This document shows positions 35,301 to 48,120 of a stretch of 64,000 nt of DNA, piece by piece. How positions within the stretch are numbered: position 1 is the stretch's first letter; the number at the start of each line of letters is the position of its first letter. The notes below the pieces were generated by a model, which saw only the letters and a program-made list of their open reading frames with translations, made no database searches and was not told where the DNA came from. Made by a program: the position numbers and the translations under genes. The stretch is from Tyto alba (Eukaryota > Chordata > Aves > Strigiformes > Tytonidae): the NCBI RefSeq assembly GCF_018691265.1, contig NW_024881322.1, forward strand, positions 8,545,989 to 8,609,988. Reading direction: 5' to 3'.

Positions 35301-38300
35301 TCTTCTACAAAAAATGCTGCAGGGAGTTGCAGGTGTGTGTTTATTTGGTTTTTAATTCAGAATAATCTATAGATGGATTTATTAATTGGCAAATGGAGAG
35401 GAGCTATATTTTGGTTTGGTTATTTTTAATTCTACTGTCTTAGAAACTGCTTTTGCCATTTTAATGTCTCTTAAATTAACATTTTTTGACAATATTTTAT
35501 CTTTAAGGTGCAGTTGGTTACTGTTTATAACAAATTTTTGTGGTGAGGGATGAAAAAGTCATTTGTGCACATTCTTCCTTAGCCATAATTTATTGCCATG
35601 TTAAAAAAGCTGTCCTTGTATTTGGGATGCAACAGTTTGCTCCTGTCATATTGTGACAGTCTGCTTATTTCAGTCAGTTTATCTACTGCCAATGCAAGTT
35701 TTTCAGTCAGCAAGCACTTATTCTTACAAAGCTTTGCTCTCCCAGTCTACCAATTTTAATAACTAATTTTAGCAGGGGATGGTGTGTTTTATTTTTATCA
35801 TATCTGCATTTAATTATGAAATATATCAACTCTTGGAGAAATATAACCTGCTCCCAGTAGATTGCTACTTTCTAGCTGAATATCTTGCTTTTTATTATTT
35901 CTTGCCAAGGTAAAATAATTTCTAGTTAAGTCACGCCTTTGCCATCTACAAAGCATAGTGATGTTCTTAAACATCTTGCCAGTAGAGTTCATTCAGGCAA
36001 AGTGTAGATTTAAGATGAATTTTGGTAAGTTATGAAGTTGCCAGCAACACCAAAGAACTGGTCCCTGTAATAACTGGGAAATGTCTTTTAATGATACACT
36101 CCAAAAAACAGATTCTTAACTGGCTACCTTTTCTTACTAATAATAACTATTATTGTATCTCTTCAGTACTTGCTATTTGTAGGTAGGTAATAATTGTGTG
36201 CAATAAATTCCATTCAGTATTAAGAACTACAGTAATCCCAACAGCACATCATTCATGATATGGTATCACTGAAGGCAGTGTAAATTCTCTTTTTTCAAGA
36301 AATGAATTGACTAATATTACCCTGAATAGTGTGGATTCCTATAAAGTATAATAGGGTGGCTACTATAGGTATTTTGTAGGTTAAGACAATATTTTACTTT
36401 TTAGACCTACCTGTTATGTTGGAAATTTGAACCTGTATTTGCAGTGAGTTGAAAAACCTAAATGTGGGGAAGAGAACTGATCTGTGCAATAACCTCCAAG
36501 TATCTCATAAACTGAAGCTGAGAGCACCTCAGCACTAGCGCCAGCATACCACCCACAGGAATTAGGATCGGCTAATGTAAATGTATCCGCTTAAGACTGC
36601 TAGAAACTACTAAAGTGGGGGTGCATTAGGATAAATAGATAAAATTACACAAGTCATTACTTAAGACGGCCGATTTGTCAGGCACAGGCATGTTTATATT
36701 GCTTTTATATTTTTGACAGAGGTGGTGTGGTCATTAATCAATAACTGTTTTGCTAGATTTAAAGGTAAGGGGTGGCCCTAACAACATTAAGTGAGGGGCT
36801 GTGGTAGAAGCCTCCTTTAATAAATAACAAGATTTTGCACTTCTGTTGCAAAATGCCTTTCATCTAAGCAGGATAAAGATTTATAGAGGCAGATAAGTTA
36901 TGCTGCATTCATTTTAGTATAGGAGGAGATGAGGTGATGTATTGAGTTTGAGATTCACCCAAGGCCATGCAGAAAGGCAGGATCAGAATTAAGTTTTAGA
37001 GTCCAAAATACTTTCTTAAAAATCATACTTCAAGACAAATAAACATAGCTATTCATTGAGATTTGAAAAGAGCTGCATGACCAGTTATTCTACCACATCT
37101 TGCTGCTGTTGCATAATTGCTGACCAGTAGAACTTCTTGTGGAGTAATACTTCATAATAGGGCTGAACTCCTCCTCCCCTGAAGTTGTTTGGAGTACTTT
37201 CCCTTTGGCTGCAGTATGTCTAGGATCTCACCCAAATATGAGTATGGTTAGGGTAATCTATCTGCTCTGTGATTTTGGAAGCTGCTGCTGAATTTTTAAT
37301 TGAACAAAAGCTGAATATAAAATTAGAAAGCTTATCCCAGGAAAGGAATATTGTTTCTAGAACCTTGATGTTCAGCTGTTTTTCATAGTACTGAGAAAGT
37401 TTTCCCTGCAGAATTCATTCAGGTGAACAGTGATTTTGAGTGATGTCTTGATGGGCTTTTTATCTCAGTTACAAATTTTTGGAAAGAAAATACAAATTAA
37501 CAGTTGTGTGCAATAAATTACCCCCATTTATGTTGCAAAAATATGTAAATATTGTATCTCACAATGGTTTTGCAAATGATCAATTACTTTAAACTGAATT
37601 GCACTAAGAATTGGATGCGTGTTGCAAGAACACTTACATTTTCAGAAGAGATTTTAAAGGCCGCAGCTTCATTTTGTTTTTAAACTCATATTACTTTTAA
37701 TTACTTTCTCAAAAATCATGCTGTACTTTTGGAATCTTAGTAGATGAAAACATAGTACAATGAAAGTTGAATTTTTCTAATCTAAAAAGCCTGCACACAT
37801 GAGAAAATAATGAAATATGGAATGTTTGGCATGACCTTCTTACTAGAAGATCACATCACACCACAAAGTGCATATTATATTAAGTCATATTCTTATCAGC
37901 TGTGGAAAAGGAGATGTCATTTAAAATGCTTCCAGAAGATGAATTCCAGATATTTGAGGTTTTTCTGACCTCATGGATGCTATGTAATTAAAGACATTTG
38001 CATTAGCACGGCTAGTGATTCTGTTCAGCTGGCTATTTCCAGAGCAAATATAAGGCAGAGGATAAAGTCCAAGTTTAAACAGTTTTTCTACACTTGGATT
38101 AGCCTCATCTGACAGATGCCTTGCTAAAAGAATTGTTTTGGTCACATGGTCTTTCACTGATCTTTTCTTATGTGAATCTCTGGTCTTAAAGGTCAACATT
38201 CTGGGTAATCTAGGGAGTTGAATGATGTTGCACTAGGTTTTGGAAATAACTTTTTTTTAATATATGGCGAGTTCACAATTATATGTTTTTTCTTTTTAAA

Positions 38301-40695
38301 ATCTAACTTTACATTTTTCTTCTGCTCAAAGTGAAAGTTCCAAATGTATGTAACTTGCCTAGATATCAACTAAAGTTTCTGAGTAGCGTTAGTGCTCTGT
38401 TTCTCCCTCCCTCCCTCTTATATGAGTATTTGGAGTGTGCTGATACTATTTTTTCTCAGTCATGGTGAGTTTCCCATATGCTCTTTTTCCTTTTTTTACT
38501 TCATAGACGCAACCTTCCAGAGGAGTCCCATTCAGAAATAATGTCATGTGATCTCTTGTTTACTTTTATTGTTTGTTTTACAGTTTTGCCTTTTTAATTC
38601 TTCTTGAGTTTGACTTATTTCCAACCATGGAGCATGGGTGTCAAGGAATATTTGGCTTTTTTTGTCCAGGGAACATCTTTGAAAATACACACTTTTACAA
38701 ATTATAACCTAAAATATTCCTATGAATCTGCTGCCCAGCATCACTGCGTTTCAGTTCAGAGCTAGAAAGGGTGAATGGATGCAAATGCGGTTAAACAATT
38801 TTTAAAACAGGCATACACTGAAACCTTGAATCTTTATTTATCTGGTTTGTCTAATTTTAATTTCAAGAAGCTAAATGCAGTCAGAAGATTATATTACTCC
38901 TCTCCATTACACTTCCATTCCCCTTTCCCATTCTGGCTGCTGTTTTCCTATGTGAGGTCTGATTCGGGAAAAAATGCTCATCTTTCCTTTGTTTATATGT
39001 ACAACCAAGATGATTTTTTTTCCAGGAAGACTCTTAAGTATATGCTTAAGTCAATTTGGTAATAATCTCTGATTGAGAGCCCTGAGATAACTTGATCCTT
39101 CTTCATGAAAAGCTTGATCCTATGTAATTTTAGCTAATAGGAGATTTGCCTCTGATTATTAATGTGGGTGAGATAGTATCAATGGTCAAATATTTTTTTC
39201 CATACCTGGTTATGTCTGTCTTGAGGTATTGCTGCTTCTTCTTCTCCACCACTTTTCCATACACTGTCACAGACTATAAAGTTACTTTCTTGGGTTTGCT
39301 TTAGGTCAGTTGCATAATTCCACTGTTGAGCAGTCACTCCATGTCATCCACGTGTGTGTGGAAACATCTTTAGACATACATGTTAAAATTATTTCCTAAC
39401 ACTAATAAAGGACTGGCACAGAAGGGATCTTCGTTTTAACTTATGTTAGTTACAAAGAGTATGTCACAAGGAAAAGTTTAAAAGCCCTGTAGGAATCTAT
39501 AGATGGGACAGGATATTAATTAAATGTATGTTTTGGAATCGTGCTTTCCTTGGGGAATAAGAGCAAGGACCAATCTCAATGAGTTACACTAGGTATTAAT
39601 TTGACTTACTGTCTTTGATGTTAAAAAACTGGGGACAAACTAATTTCTTTAGTGTCTGCTTTGAAGAAGAAAATGTATAAGGGTGAGGCAGCAAGTTTAC
39701 ATATCACCAGAGAGTGTGTGGATGTAATTCTGAAACAGTCTGCTGACACAGTATTAAATTTCTGGTCCTCTTCTGTGCATGAAAGCAGTGAATATTTAGA
39801 ATTTTTTTTTTTTTTTTCACATACATTTCTCTAAGTGCAGCAGAATGGGCAATGTTTCAAAATGCACAGTATTAAGACAGAAGTAGTATTTTTAACAAGT
39901 AAATTAGCAGAGATCTAAAATTAACGTCAGCAGCACTGACCAGATTTTTGAAGAGGAGTGAAGCTATTGGGACAGGCAAGGGGAAAATTCTCTAAAACTG
40001 GAAAATTGCTGCATTTCTGAGGCAAAGCTTTACTGATAAAGGGTTAACCAAACTGACCCTTTGGTGACAGTGAAAATCCTTGTAAAATTTGCTTGTTGAT
40101 TTGTAACCTTACTCCCTTTACAGACAGCAGCTCTCCACACAAACTTATACATTCCTTGTGAAATCCTCAACAATAGACATTGTAAAACAATTATGTAATG
40201 ATTCAGTGTTTTCTTTCAGGAAAAAAAAGGACCATGGTTGTAAATAGTTTAGCCCTTAGCAATTTTCAGCTACTTAGGCCTATGATGGACACAGTGTGTG
40301 TACAGTGACAGCTTAATTAGGTCATCTGTGTATTTGGATCAAATAGGAGATGTAGAAGACAAGACTTTTTCAATAATAAAGTGAAAAGTGTTTCTCTTTG
40401 TGACATGTCTACATTCAATCCTAAATATTTTGTCCAAAATCAGTCTCCCCTGTAGACTTTCCCAATAAATAGAAAGTCAGTTTAACAGATGTGTAATATT
40501 TAGAGTCATCATTGTGTAAACTGGAAGTTTTACAGAAAATTTCTTTGTACTAAATTCTCATGTTGATTGAGAGTCAACCTGGCTGGTGGCTTTTATAGGA
40601 AGATTTGTTTTCTTGTATGAGTTGTGTTTCTCTTCTTGCTGTTAAAAAGTCAAAATGAGGTAAGTAGCTAACTAGAAACAGGTTTGCAAAGGTTA
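32358..40695. other. Noncoding, no recognisable gene
   Basis: AT-rich with only short, motif-free frames, including a 92-codon minus-strand frame at 37921-38199 that has no splice context. It holds a T16 run at 39802-39817 and a (CTCC)n-like stretch near 38403-38416. I see no exon that I would defend. Confidence 0.45.
39802..39817 (+). repeat. T16 homopolymer
   Basis: Sixteen T. The left flank GTGAATATTTAGA has a near copy GTGTAATATTTAGA at about 40491-40504, which could hint at a minus-strand retroinsertion. There is no AATAAA beside the tail, so it is left as a homopolymer. Confidence 0.85.
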
Positions 40696-40748
40696 CTTGT
40701 TTGTTGGTTTGGTGTTTTGTTTGGTTGGTTGGTTGTTTTTTTCCCCCC
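40696..40748 (+). repeat. T/G-rich low-complexity tract with (TTGG)n
   Basis: About 50 bases are composed almost only of T and G, with about three TTGG units, ending in a T-run and C6. It is the complementary type to the A/C tract at 32275-32357, i.e. the same simple-repeat class in the opposite orientation. Confidence 0.85.
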
Positions 40749-40959
40749 ACTGAAATGCTGCTTTACTGCACAATTAAGATTGCAAAATGTGAAGGAAGTT
40801 AATATAAAGCATTTTTCTATGTTTGCTTTGCTTCCCCTCCCTGTTTTTTAGGAGGGTTTTGTTTTCGGGCTGATCAATAGGAACTAATATACGGTTGCAT
40901 TGTATTCGATAGCTATGTTAAAAAGCACTAATAAGCAGTTCAAGAGTGTGCATACTTAC

Positions 40960-41009
40960 CCTTACTACTATTGGGGCTCTAAGTCATTCCATGTTTTACC
41001 TAAGTTTGA
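40960..41009 (-). other. Pseudoexon-like segment, 50 bp, minus strand, noncoding
   Basis: On the minus strand a long pyrimidine tract ending TTTTTTCAG is an excellent acceptor. Fifty bases later an AGG followed by GTAAGTATG is an excellent donor. All three frames of the 50 bp contain stops, so it could only be a noncoding or UTR exon. It may equally be an unused pseudoexon. Confidence 0.15.
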
Positions 41010-42054
41010 CTGAAAAAATGAAACCAAGAGAGTAAAAGACAGTCACTGCCTGAGCTGTGAAAACCTGGCAGCTTACACTTTGGTAAGTGGGAGTTTATTG
41101 TCTTCAGACCAAAGAAACAGATAAGGTGAAATTTAATTTTGTTTAAATATGACCGTGCTTAGGATAACATTGATTAGTTTTGAAAATTCTACCCATCAAG
41201 TTGTTTATCTGCATTTGCAGATAGGCATATGTTAGCTGTGGTCATCAGAAATGAGATTTTCATGTTTGTGTCATCTTGTTGATCATGCTTGACTGGGTTT
41301 CAACTATGTGAGAAAGAATAATTTGAGGTGCATAGATATTGAGTTTGTACATATAATTCTGTCTTAGGCAAAATAAATTTTATGTTATGATTGATAACTC
41401 CGTTTAATATAAAATTTATTTTTAAATTATTAAAAAAATATAAAATTGAGTTGAAGTGCATCATGTGCATGTGTTTTTCAATTCTCTTTTTATTAGTTCA
41501 ATCAGTGAATTGTTTTTAGTCTTTCTATCAAAGCATCAAAAGTGCATGATCAAATCATGCTTTTTTAATGAGAAGGGTATCAACTGTGGAAGTCATGTTT
41601 GGCTGTCTATAGTATTTGCAGAAGATAATGGAGCAGTAGTTACATTTGCCTGATCTCTGATCATGAGGAAGGACCCTGACTGACAGTTTAGCCAGATTAG
41701 AAATGATTTAAGTTCCTTAGTTATGTTTACCATAGAGATCTACTTCCCTGTTGAAGTATAGGATTGCATTAATTTCCTTTGGTCTCTCTAAAAATAAAAA
41801 TTGGTGAAAGTAAGTGTCAGTGATATTTAAATGACCCTATTTGATGTTGAGCTTCATTTTACTTTGAGGTGATTAAGGCAGAGGAGGGGAATTTTTGCTG
41901 GTATTGTTACTATGGCTGTATTGGTAAATGAAGAACTTGTAAGAATAAGAATTTTCTAGGCTATTACAAATACGCTATTACCTTTTCACTCGAAAAGAAA
42001 TTATATTTTTGCGCACTGAGAAACAATTTTAATTTTGTAGTCATGAAGCTCTGA

Positions 42055-42407
42055 ATTTGCATAACATAGTAGAATCCCCTGATTGTAATTCAGCTGAATG
42101 GCTTTTTGTGTGCAGGTCATTGTAGCAATTCAGACTTTAACTGCAGCAGGTATCTTAGCAGAATCTATGTCTTTAAATATTGTATTTACTATTAATTTGC
42201 ATTGTTTAACATCAATAAATAAATTATTTACTCAATATGGCGATGTATTAAATGATTAATAATGTTTATGGAATTTTCATTTTTGAGAAGTTAAAACGAA
42301 TGGTTTGTGATACTTATATGCAGGGGAATTTTTTTCCTTATGGCGAGATGAACCATGATTGATGAGCTTCGTCTGTGCTTAACTTGTATTGGAGGTTATA
42401 TTTGCAT
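42055..42407. promoter_or_regulatory. Cluster of three perfect octamer motifs (ATTTGCAT)
   Basis: ATTTGCAT occurs exactly at 42055-42062, 42195-42202 and 42400-42407, all in the same orientation. Between them lie ATTA/TAAT-rich homeodomain-type words (for example around 42184-42263). The octamer is the classical binding site of POU-family transcription factors. About one or fewer would be expected in 350 bp of this composition. Clustered POU and homeodomain words suggest an enhancer, but that is inference; AT-rich DNA produces such words more often than balanced DNA. Confidence 0.22.
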
Positions 42408-45400
42408 AATGTTCATGAACTGTCCTATAGAAGACTTTGGCATAGGCTGTAGAAGAATCTCTTATTTGCTGTTTTGAGGTTTTATAAATTGATTTAAAAT
42501 AGTAAAGGTTGTATTTTCTGACAATTCAGTTGGTTGCTAGAGTGGTAGCTACAGATCCCATGTTATTACTTCATTGCCTGTTTTATTCCAAAGAAAAGGA
42601 AAATTGGACACAGCAGTGGTACAGATTCCGTCATGCCATATTGCCATGGTACGTCTGTCATGTATTGGAGAAACTAAATCAGATCATATAAACATATTTT
42701 AATTTCTGACCTCTGAGGTTGTCAACATGTTTGCTAGTGTCCAGGTCATAATGCAAAGTTCTGTAAAATTTAATAACAGTTAAGACATAAAATTTCTGAA
42801 GAGATTTAATAACTCTGTGTGTTGTAAACATGTCTGAAGACATTAATAGAAGTCAGTGTCAAATTTGAATCTTCCTATAGAAATCTGAGAGGACTGTAAT
42901 TAAGTATGATAGAAATGTCAAAAAAGCCTGTCAAATTCTGTACAGGTTTTTTTATGGTGTTGATTTCTTGTCTGTTGGTACATTGATCAAAGTAATCAGG
43001 ATCCTTATACCAGCTGTACTAAATATGATCACAAATGAGATGAAGATTTTGAATTATTATAATTATTCTCCCATTCCTGATCTATTTAATCATCATGGAA
43101 TAGGGAGATATATGGAGTTGCTTATACTTTTTGTATGAAGCTAGTGAGGCTTGGAGATGTCTGAAGACTTAATTTCTGTCATAATTACAGCCAAACTAAT
43201 GCTTTGAAGCAGATGAGTTAATGGTTTTAACTTTTAGATGCTGCACAGAAAGCAAAAGCCTGACAATAATTTTTTCATGTTTGTTATTTTTGTATTTTTT
43301 TTATTCAAGTCATTTTCCCTGTAAAACTTATATGTAGAAATGAAAAAAAAAAAATCTACTTTATAATTTTTGTCTTGTCAGTGCTTCCTTTCATTCAACT
43401 GTTTAAGAAAATTGGTCAATTATTTTTGACAACCCATGGAACCAGTCTTTGCATGTACGTCTTCTTGGAACTAAGTTGATGAATTTATTATGATTATTAT
43501 GATTGACCTTGAGAAGTAGGTTTTTATGTTAAAGTGTTTATAAAGAAGAATGGCTTACCATAGGAGCTGTGCTCAGGAAAAACCAGACTGCTATCAGAGT
43601 GAGAAGTACACATTTCTTCTCCTAGCTTGTTTTCTTTGTAACCTCTGGACAGACCTACCACAGGCGAACAGGAAATGCCAAAAGTAGTAGGTTAGCTAGA
43701 AGAAAAGGTGAACAGGAGGTTGTTTCTGGATTTAAGTAATCCATTATTATTGCTACAAGCAATGTAGGATCCAAAGAATTACCTTAGTAAACTTAGCAGT
43801 GGATTTCATAACAGCTCCTCTCCAAATCAATACTTACTTTCATGTTTCATATTGCAGTAGTAAATGGATGGGACAAATTTCTCAATTACTGATTTTAACA
43901 AGAGAGGGATTGGCTTGTTCAGAAGAGCTCTTTCCCGACTGCACCAACAATTCAGTTTTTATTGTACGTAAATGGTGTTTTGTACAGTCTAACCAGCTCA
44001 CTTGTCAGACACTTTGGCCTGATCAGGCTTTTGTTGGGAATGAGATCCAGCTCTTGAATTGTTTTCAGAGTAGAAACTATTTCATTCCTCTGCTTACATG
44101 AGTAGCACATAAGCAATCTAATTGTATTTAACCTCACTCATAATTGTGTGTAATTTGCATCAGCACAGAATAAGAATGTTATTGGTTTGGTAATGTTTTC
44201 CCAATATATACCTTCAAACTTACTATCAATTGCACATTGTAGTTAAGATCTAAGATTTATATTCTATCAAAAACATTTTTTCATATTACAGTCATTTGGA
44301 TGCAAGTTAATTATTTTCAGGGGTCTAAAGAGGTAAATGTGAACATTGTGTGCATCATTTGCTCAATTTTTTTGTAGCTGTGTTAACTTGACATTTAATT
44401 ACTGAGGGTACTTTGTAAAATTAATTTTTCAGATGTGCAAAGTAGTTTTATCTGGAAATCTGTATTAATACATCTCAAGCAAGTGGCACTGTCATATGAA
44501 GGATCATGTGTGTAGACATGACTCAGGGTAAGAGCAACTTCAGATTAATTGCTCAATTAATTCTTCAGAGGAGAGAAGCCCATAGATGGCATGGTACCTA
44601 CAGTGACAATTTATCACTTAGAGTTGTAGTCTAGCAATATCTGTATAAGGCATTTCAAGGTTTGCAAGATGGTGTAGGTGAAAAATCTTGCCTTATGTAG
44701 ACAAACTCAAATGAAATATATTGATTTTAGAAAGATAAGAGGTGATTATTATTCATCACATGAAAAAGCTAATTGTTCTGTATAACAAGCAAATAATATG
44801 TCCCAAAAGAAAGATCAGGGTGAAGAAACATATTTTCTGTTGCTAGCTTTGTTTTTCAATAGAATATTCACTATACAATCTCATTTATCTGGGGTGGGAA
44901 GGGAGGACAATGACACACCACATGACACTCAAGGTATATGCACCTATATATGTTTTCTAAGTTGTACAAGCGAATCGAAGTATTCCTTGATGATGTTTGT
45001 GGCTCAGAATTCAGACCTTATGTTATTTTCCACTTCTTCAATTCCTGCCTGTGGAAAAAACCTTTCTCTGTCACTGTAGAAAGAGGGTGACAGTTATTTT
45101 GGTGGAATGCCACTCCTTACAGGAAGTAATTGTAGTGAGGTGTAGCAGCATGAAAACTAAAAAGAAAGCAAAATCTCAGGATCCATCTTTGTGAAAGAGG
45201 GACATTGTATTTAAGGTATTTATGACTGAAATTTAAGCATAATACAGACTTTAAAAGAAAATGGAGTCTTCTAGAAACTCTGTTTTTCTTGTGAACATTA
45301 ATTTGTTTGATTTTTATTGGTTTTTAATATTTTCACTCCTTGGAATTTTTGTACAAACATCATTGTGAAGTCAAACATATTCAAATAAAACCTAATAAAT

Positions 45401-47741
45401 CTGACAGAAAAATATTGTGTAACAGTTCCATTTAGATGGTGAGGACTCTCCCATTAAAGACTCCTATGGCTTTTTTATGACTTTTTTTAAATGTTTGGTC
45501 CCTAGCTTCTATAAATTATGCATGTTGGCTTTTCATTAACATAGAAGGCAAACATAATTCATTGCAAAGAATTCTTTGGTCACACATGATTGAGAAGTTC
45601 AGAAAGATCAAAAACACTTAGCTTTGTGGTAGGAACAAAACTGTATTTCATGTAAAGGCTCCAGCTCCCTGATTTTTAATATTGATTTTTTTTTTCCCTC
45701 TAGTTCCACAAAAATTCAGGAATGCTGATAGATTACAGAAAGACATTTTGTAACTGCTGGAGCTCTACAAGGAGCCCACAGAATTATGTTAACCTCTTCC
45801 TAACAAATTAAGTAATTGTTGCATTGCTTTTTGAATATAACAGGAGTTACACGTTACAATATTTTTGCCTACAAAATGATTTAAGGCAATTTTTTTTGTT
45901 CAAATGTCTTATGTTGGTTGAGGGAGAAGGTTGAAGGTGCTGATACACAGGTGAGATCAGGATGACACCAAATGAGGCAAGCTTTGTTACTGTGGGGCTG
46001 CTACGTTTTTGTGGGTTTTTGGTGTTTTAGTCTGAAAAAGGTTTTATATTCATAAGACTTCCAATGAAAAATGTGACATAAGAGAAGAGTCAATGAGATC
46101 AAGATAAGGATGATGGTTCTTACTTTCTAAGAGATACTTTCTCTTTTTGTGTTCATGTTAGGTTTTGTATTTAATATGTCTAGGTTTCACTTTGCAGGCA
46201 CTTAGTGCACTCTTTCTATTGTCATATTTGTTTCAGAGCCACTATATATGCACCTTTTCTTCCTGAATTAAGGTCAGTGCAGATTGTGATCTGAAGTTTT
46301 TGAATAGGTTTTTGTCAAGGTTATCTTATTATTGTGCCACCACAAATGAGATCTTACTAAAAGAGGCAATCTTATCCTGAATAAAAAAATATTACTATTC
46401 CCATTTTTTCAGAGGGACATCTTAAGTACATTTCAAAAGATATGCCGAAAAGCAGAGTGTAGTTTTAGTTAAACTAGATCCACATCTCCTTAGTGCCAGC
46501 CTAGTGTCAAACCCACAAGATCGCTTTTTCTCATCAGGCTTGACTTATACATTGTACTTTCTTTTTAATAATTAGGATGAATGTTTTATATATGCAACAC
46601 TTGGGCCCTGACTAACAAAACCTGCAATGTCATCTTGTGAATTTGTCCTACAAAATACTTTCCTGAATAATGTCATGGCATCTGTCATCAGACGACAGCG
46701 TGCTGAGGCAGTATTAAAGTACCTGAAGTTGAAATAAATCATGACATTCATTCTTGCTAATAATTTGTGGAAGTCAAGTATTTAATGCCTTGCAATTCAC
46801 CCTTTAGTTAGTTATGGAGGCAAATGAGGCCACTGGTTCTGTGTAAATCTAAAGCCCGAGGCTGCTTTGATTGAGTTTTTTCAAGTATAAGGCTAGCTGA
46901 GAGGTGAAAAGCAGAGGAGGCACAGATAACCTACACAGGTCTCTCATCAGCTTATTCCAAAACTGGTTTTGTGTGTGGCTTAACTGCTGCAAGGAGCCAT
47001 GCACCAGTTTTCTACATTTCAGTACAAGAGTTGTCTAGAGGGGTTAGAAATGTTGCCAGATACTGGGTTTGATCCCACACCTTGAAAAGCGGTCAAAGCA
47101 TAGTACTGTGAAAGCTGGCAAATTATCGTCCTACCAAGTGTCAGATATGAAAAATATCCACTTTTTCTGAAATATCAAAGTTGGGAAAGGGGAGTTTTTG
47201 GGTCAGGAGTGAAATGCAATGCATGTGAAGCATTTTGCAATAGCTGGCTGCGCATATTGACCTTTTCCAGTTTTCTTCTGATTAGCTGATGCCCTGTGAA
47301 CTGGATAAAATGTTAATAGTTAAAAGAAAGCGGCCCTAATAAATCCCTCAAATTCCATAAAAGATGATAAATGAATGGATCAGAGTGATATATCCAGCAT
47401 GTGTCTCATTTATGCATCTGCAGTATTGGGAAATAATGTTTGGCAGGGCCACACTCCCATCCTAAAACAAGTAAATCAAAATCTTTCTTCAGTAGAAACC
47501 ATTGAATTACATTCACAACCATTGTAAACTGGCATCACTCTACTGCCTTCATATTGATCTAAATTGTCTGAATCTGATAAAAAGATTTGCTGTGTTCTAT
47601 TGCAGGCCTTTTCTTACCTCACCACCTGCAGTTTGTAACCAAAAGTTCATTTCTCAGGGGCTGGTTGTAGCTTTTAAGGTAGCTTCAAAGAAGCTTAAGT
47701 AAGGCAAGCAGCCAGGGAAATATATCCCTTTGCTTGGAAAA

Positions 47742-47784
47742 AGAGGAGCTAAATTATAGCTAGAGGAGCTAAATTATAGCTAGA
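47742..47784 (+). repeat. 20-bp perfect tandem duplication (2.15 copies)
   Basis: A 20-base unit, GAGGAGCTAAATTATAGCTA, is repeated head to tail with no mismatch, and the match runs a few bases past two full copies. Each unit contains the partial inverted repeat AGCTAAATTATAGCT. The identity suggests a recent small duplication. Confidence 0.92.
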
Positions 47785-48086
47785 TCATGAGGTGACTGTT
47801 CTGCCTGTGGTGCTGCTTTGTATCCAGAATCTTCAGACTATACTATAGAAATTGGTTTATGACAGCTCTCATACTTATTCAAGTTAAGGAACTGTTCCAG
47901 TACAAACATTGTTGGTGTTACCTTGTTCACTGGTTATGACTGATATCTTTTTATGTCTCATAATATAATTATTATGATCACTGTATGAGTAAGGCTCTGT
48001 GATCTGTAAAACCCTATAGAATGTCAGGCTTTCCCCAACAGTTTACAGGATTTTTGTCTATAAATCTATTTCTTCATGTTAGTGTT

Positions 48087-48120
48087 GTGTATATATATAT
48101 TTACACACACACATATATTT
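48087..48120 (+). repeat. Compound (TA)n / (AC)n microsatellite
   Basis: About five TA units, then TTT and about five AC units, then ATATAT. It is short and imperfect. Confidence 0.8.

Larger units (their letters stand above)
40749..47741. other. Noncoding; contains a minus-strand pseudoexon and an octamer cluster
   Basis: No plus-strand exon is supported. A frame starting at an acceptor-like site near 45704 stays open for only about 35 codons. The minus-strand splice-signal pair at 40960-41009 and the octamer-motif cluster at 42055-42407 are listed separately. Bases 41395-41450 are extremely AT-rich. Open frames at 43799-44101 and 44798-45079 lack motifs. Confidence 0.4.

Noticed and set aside
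39790..40504. Possible retroinsertion bracketed by AATATTTAGA copies at a T16 run
   Set aside because: The repeated word is very AT-rich and likely by chance over 700 bp, and AATAAA is missing beside the tail.
45685..45811. T/C-rich acceptor followed by a 35-codon frame
   Set aside because: A 35-codon frame is expected by chance. There is no donor and no nearby poly(A) signal.
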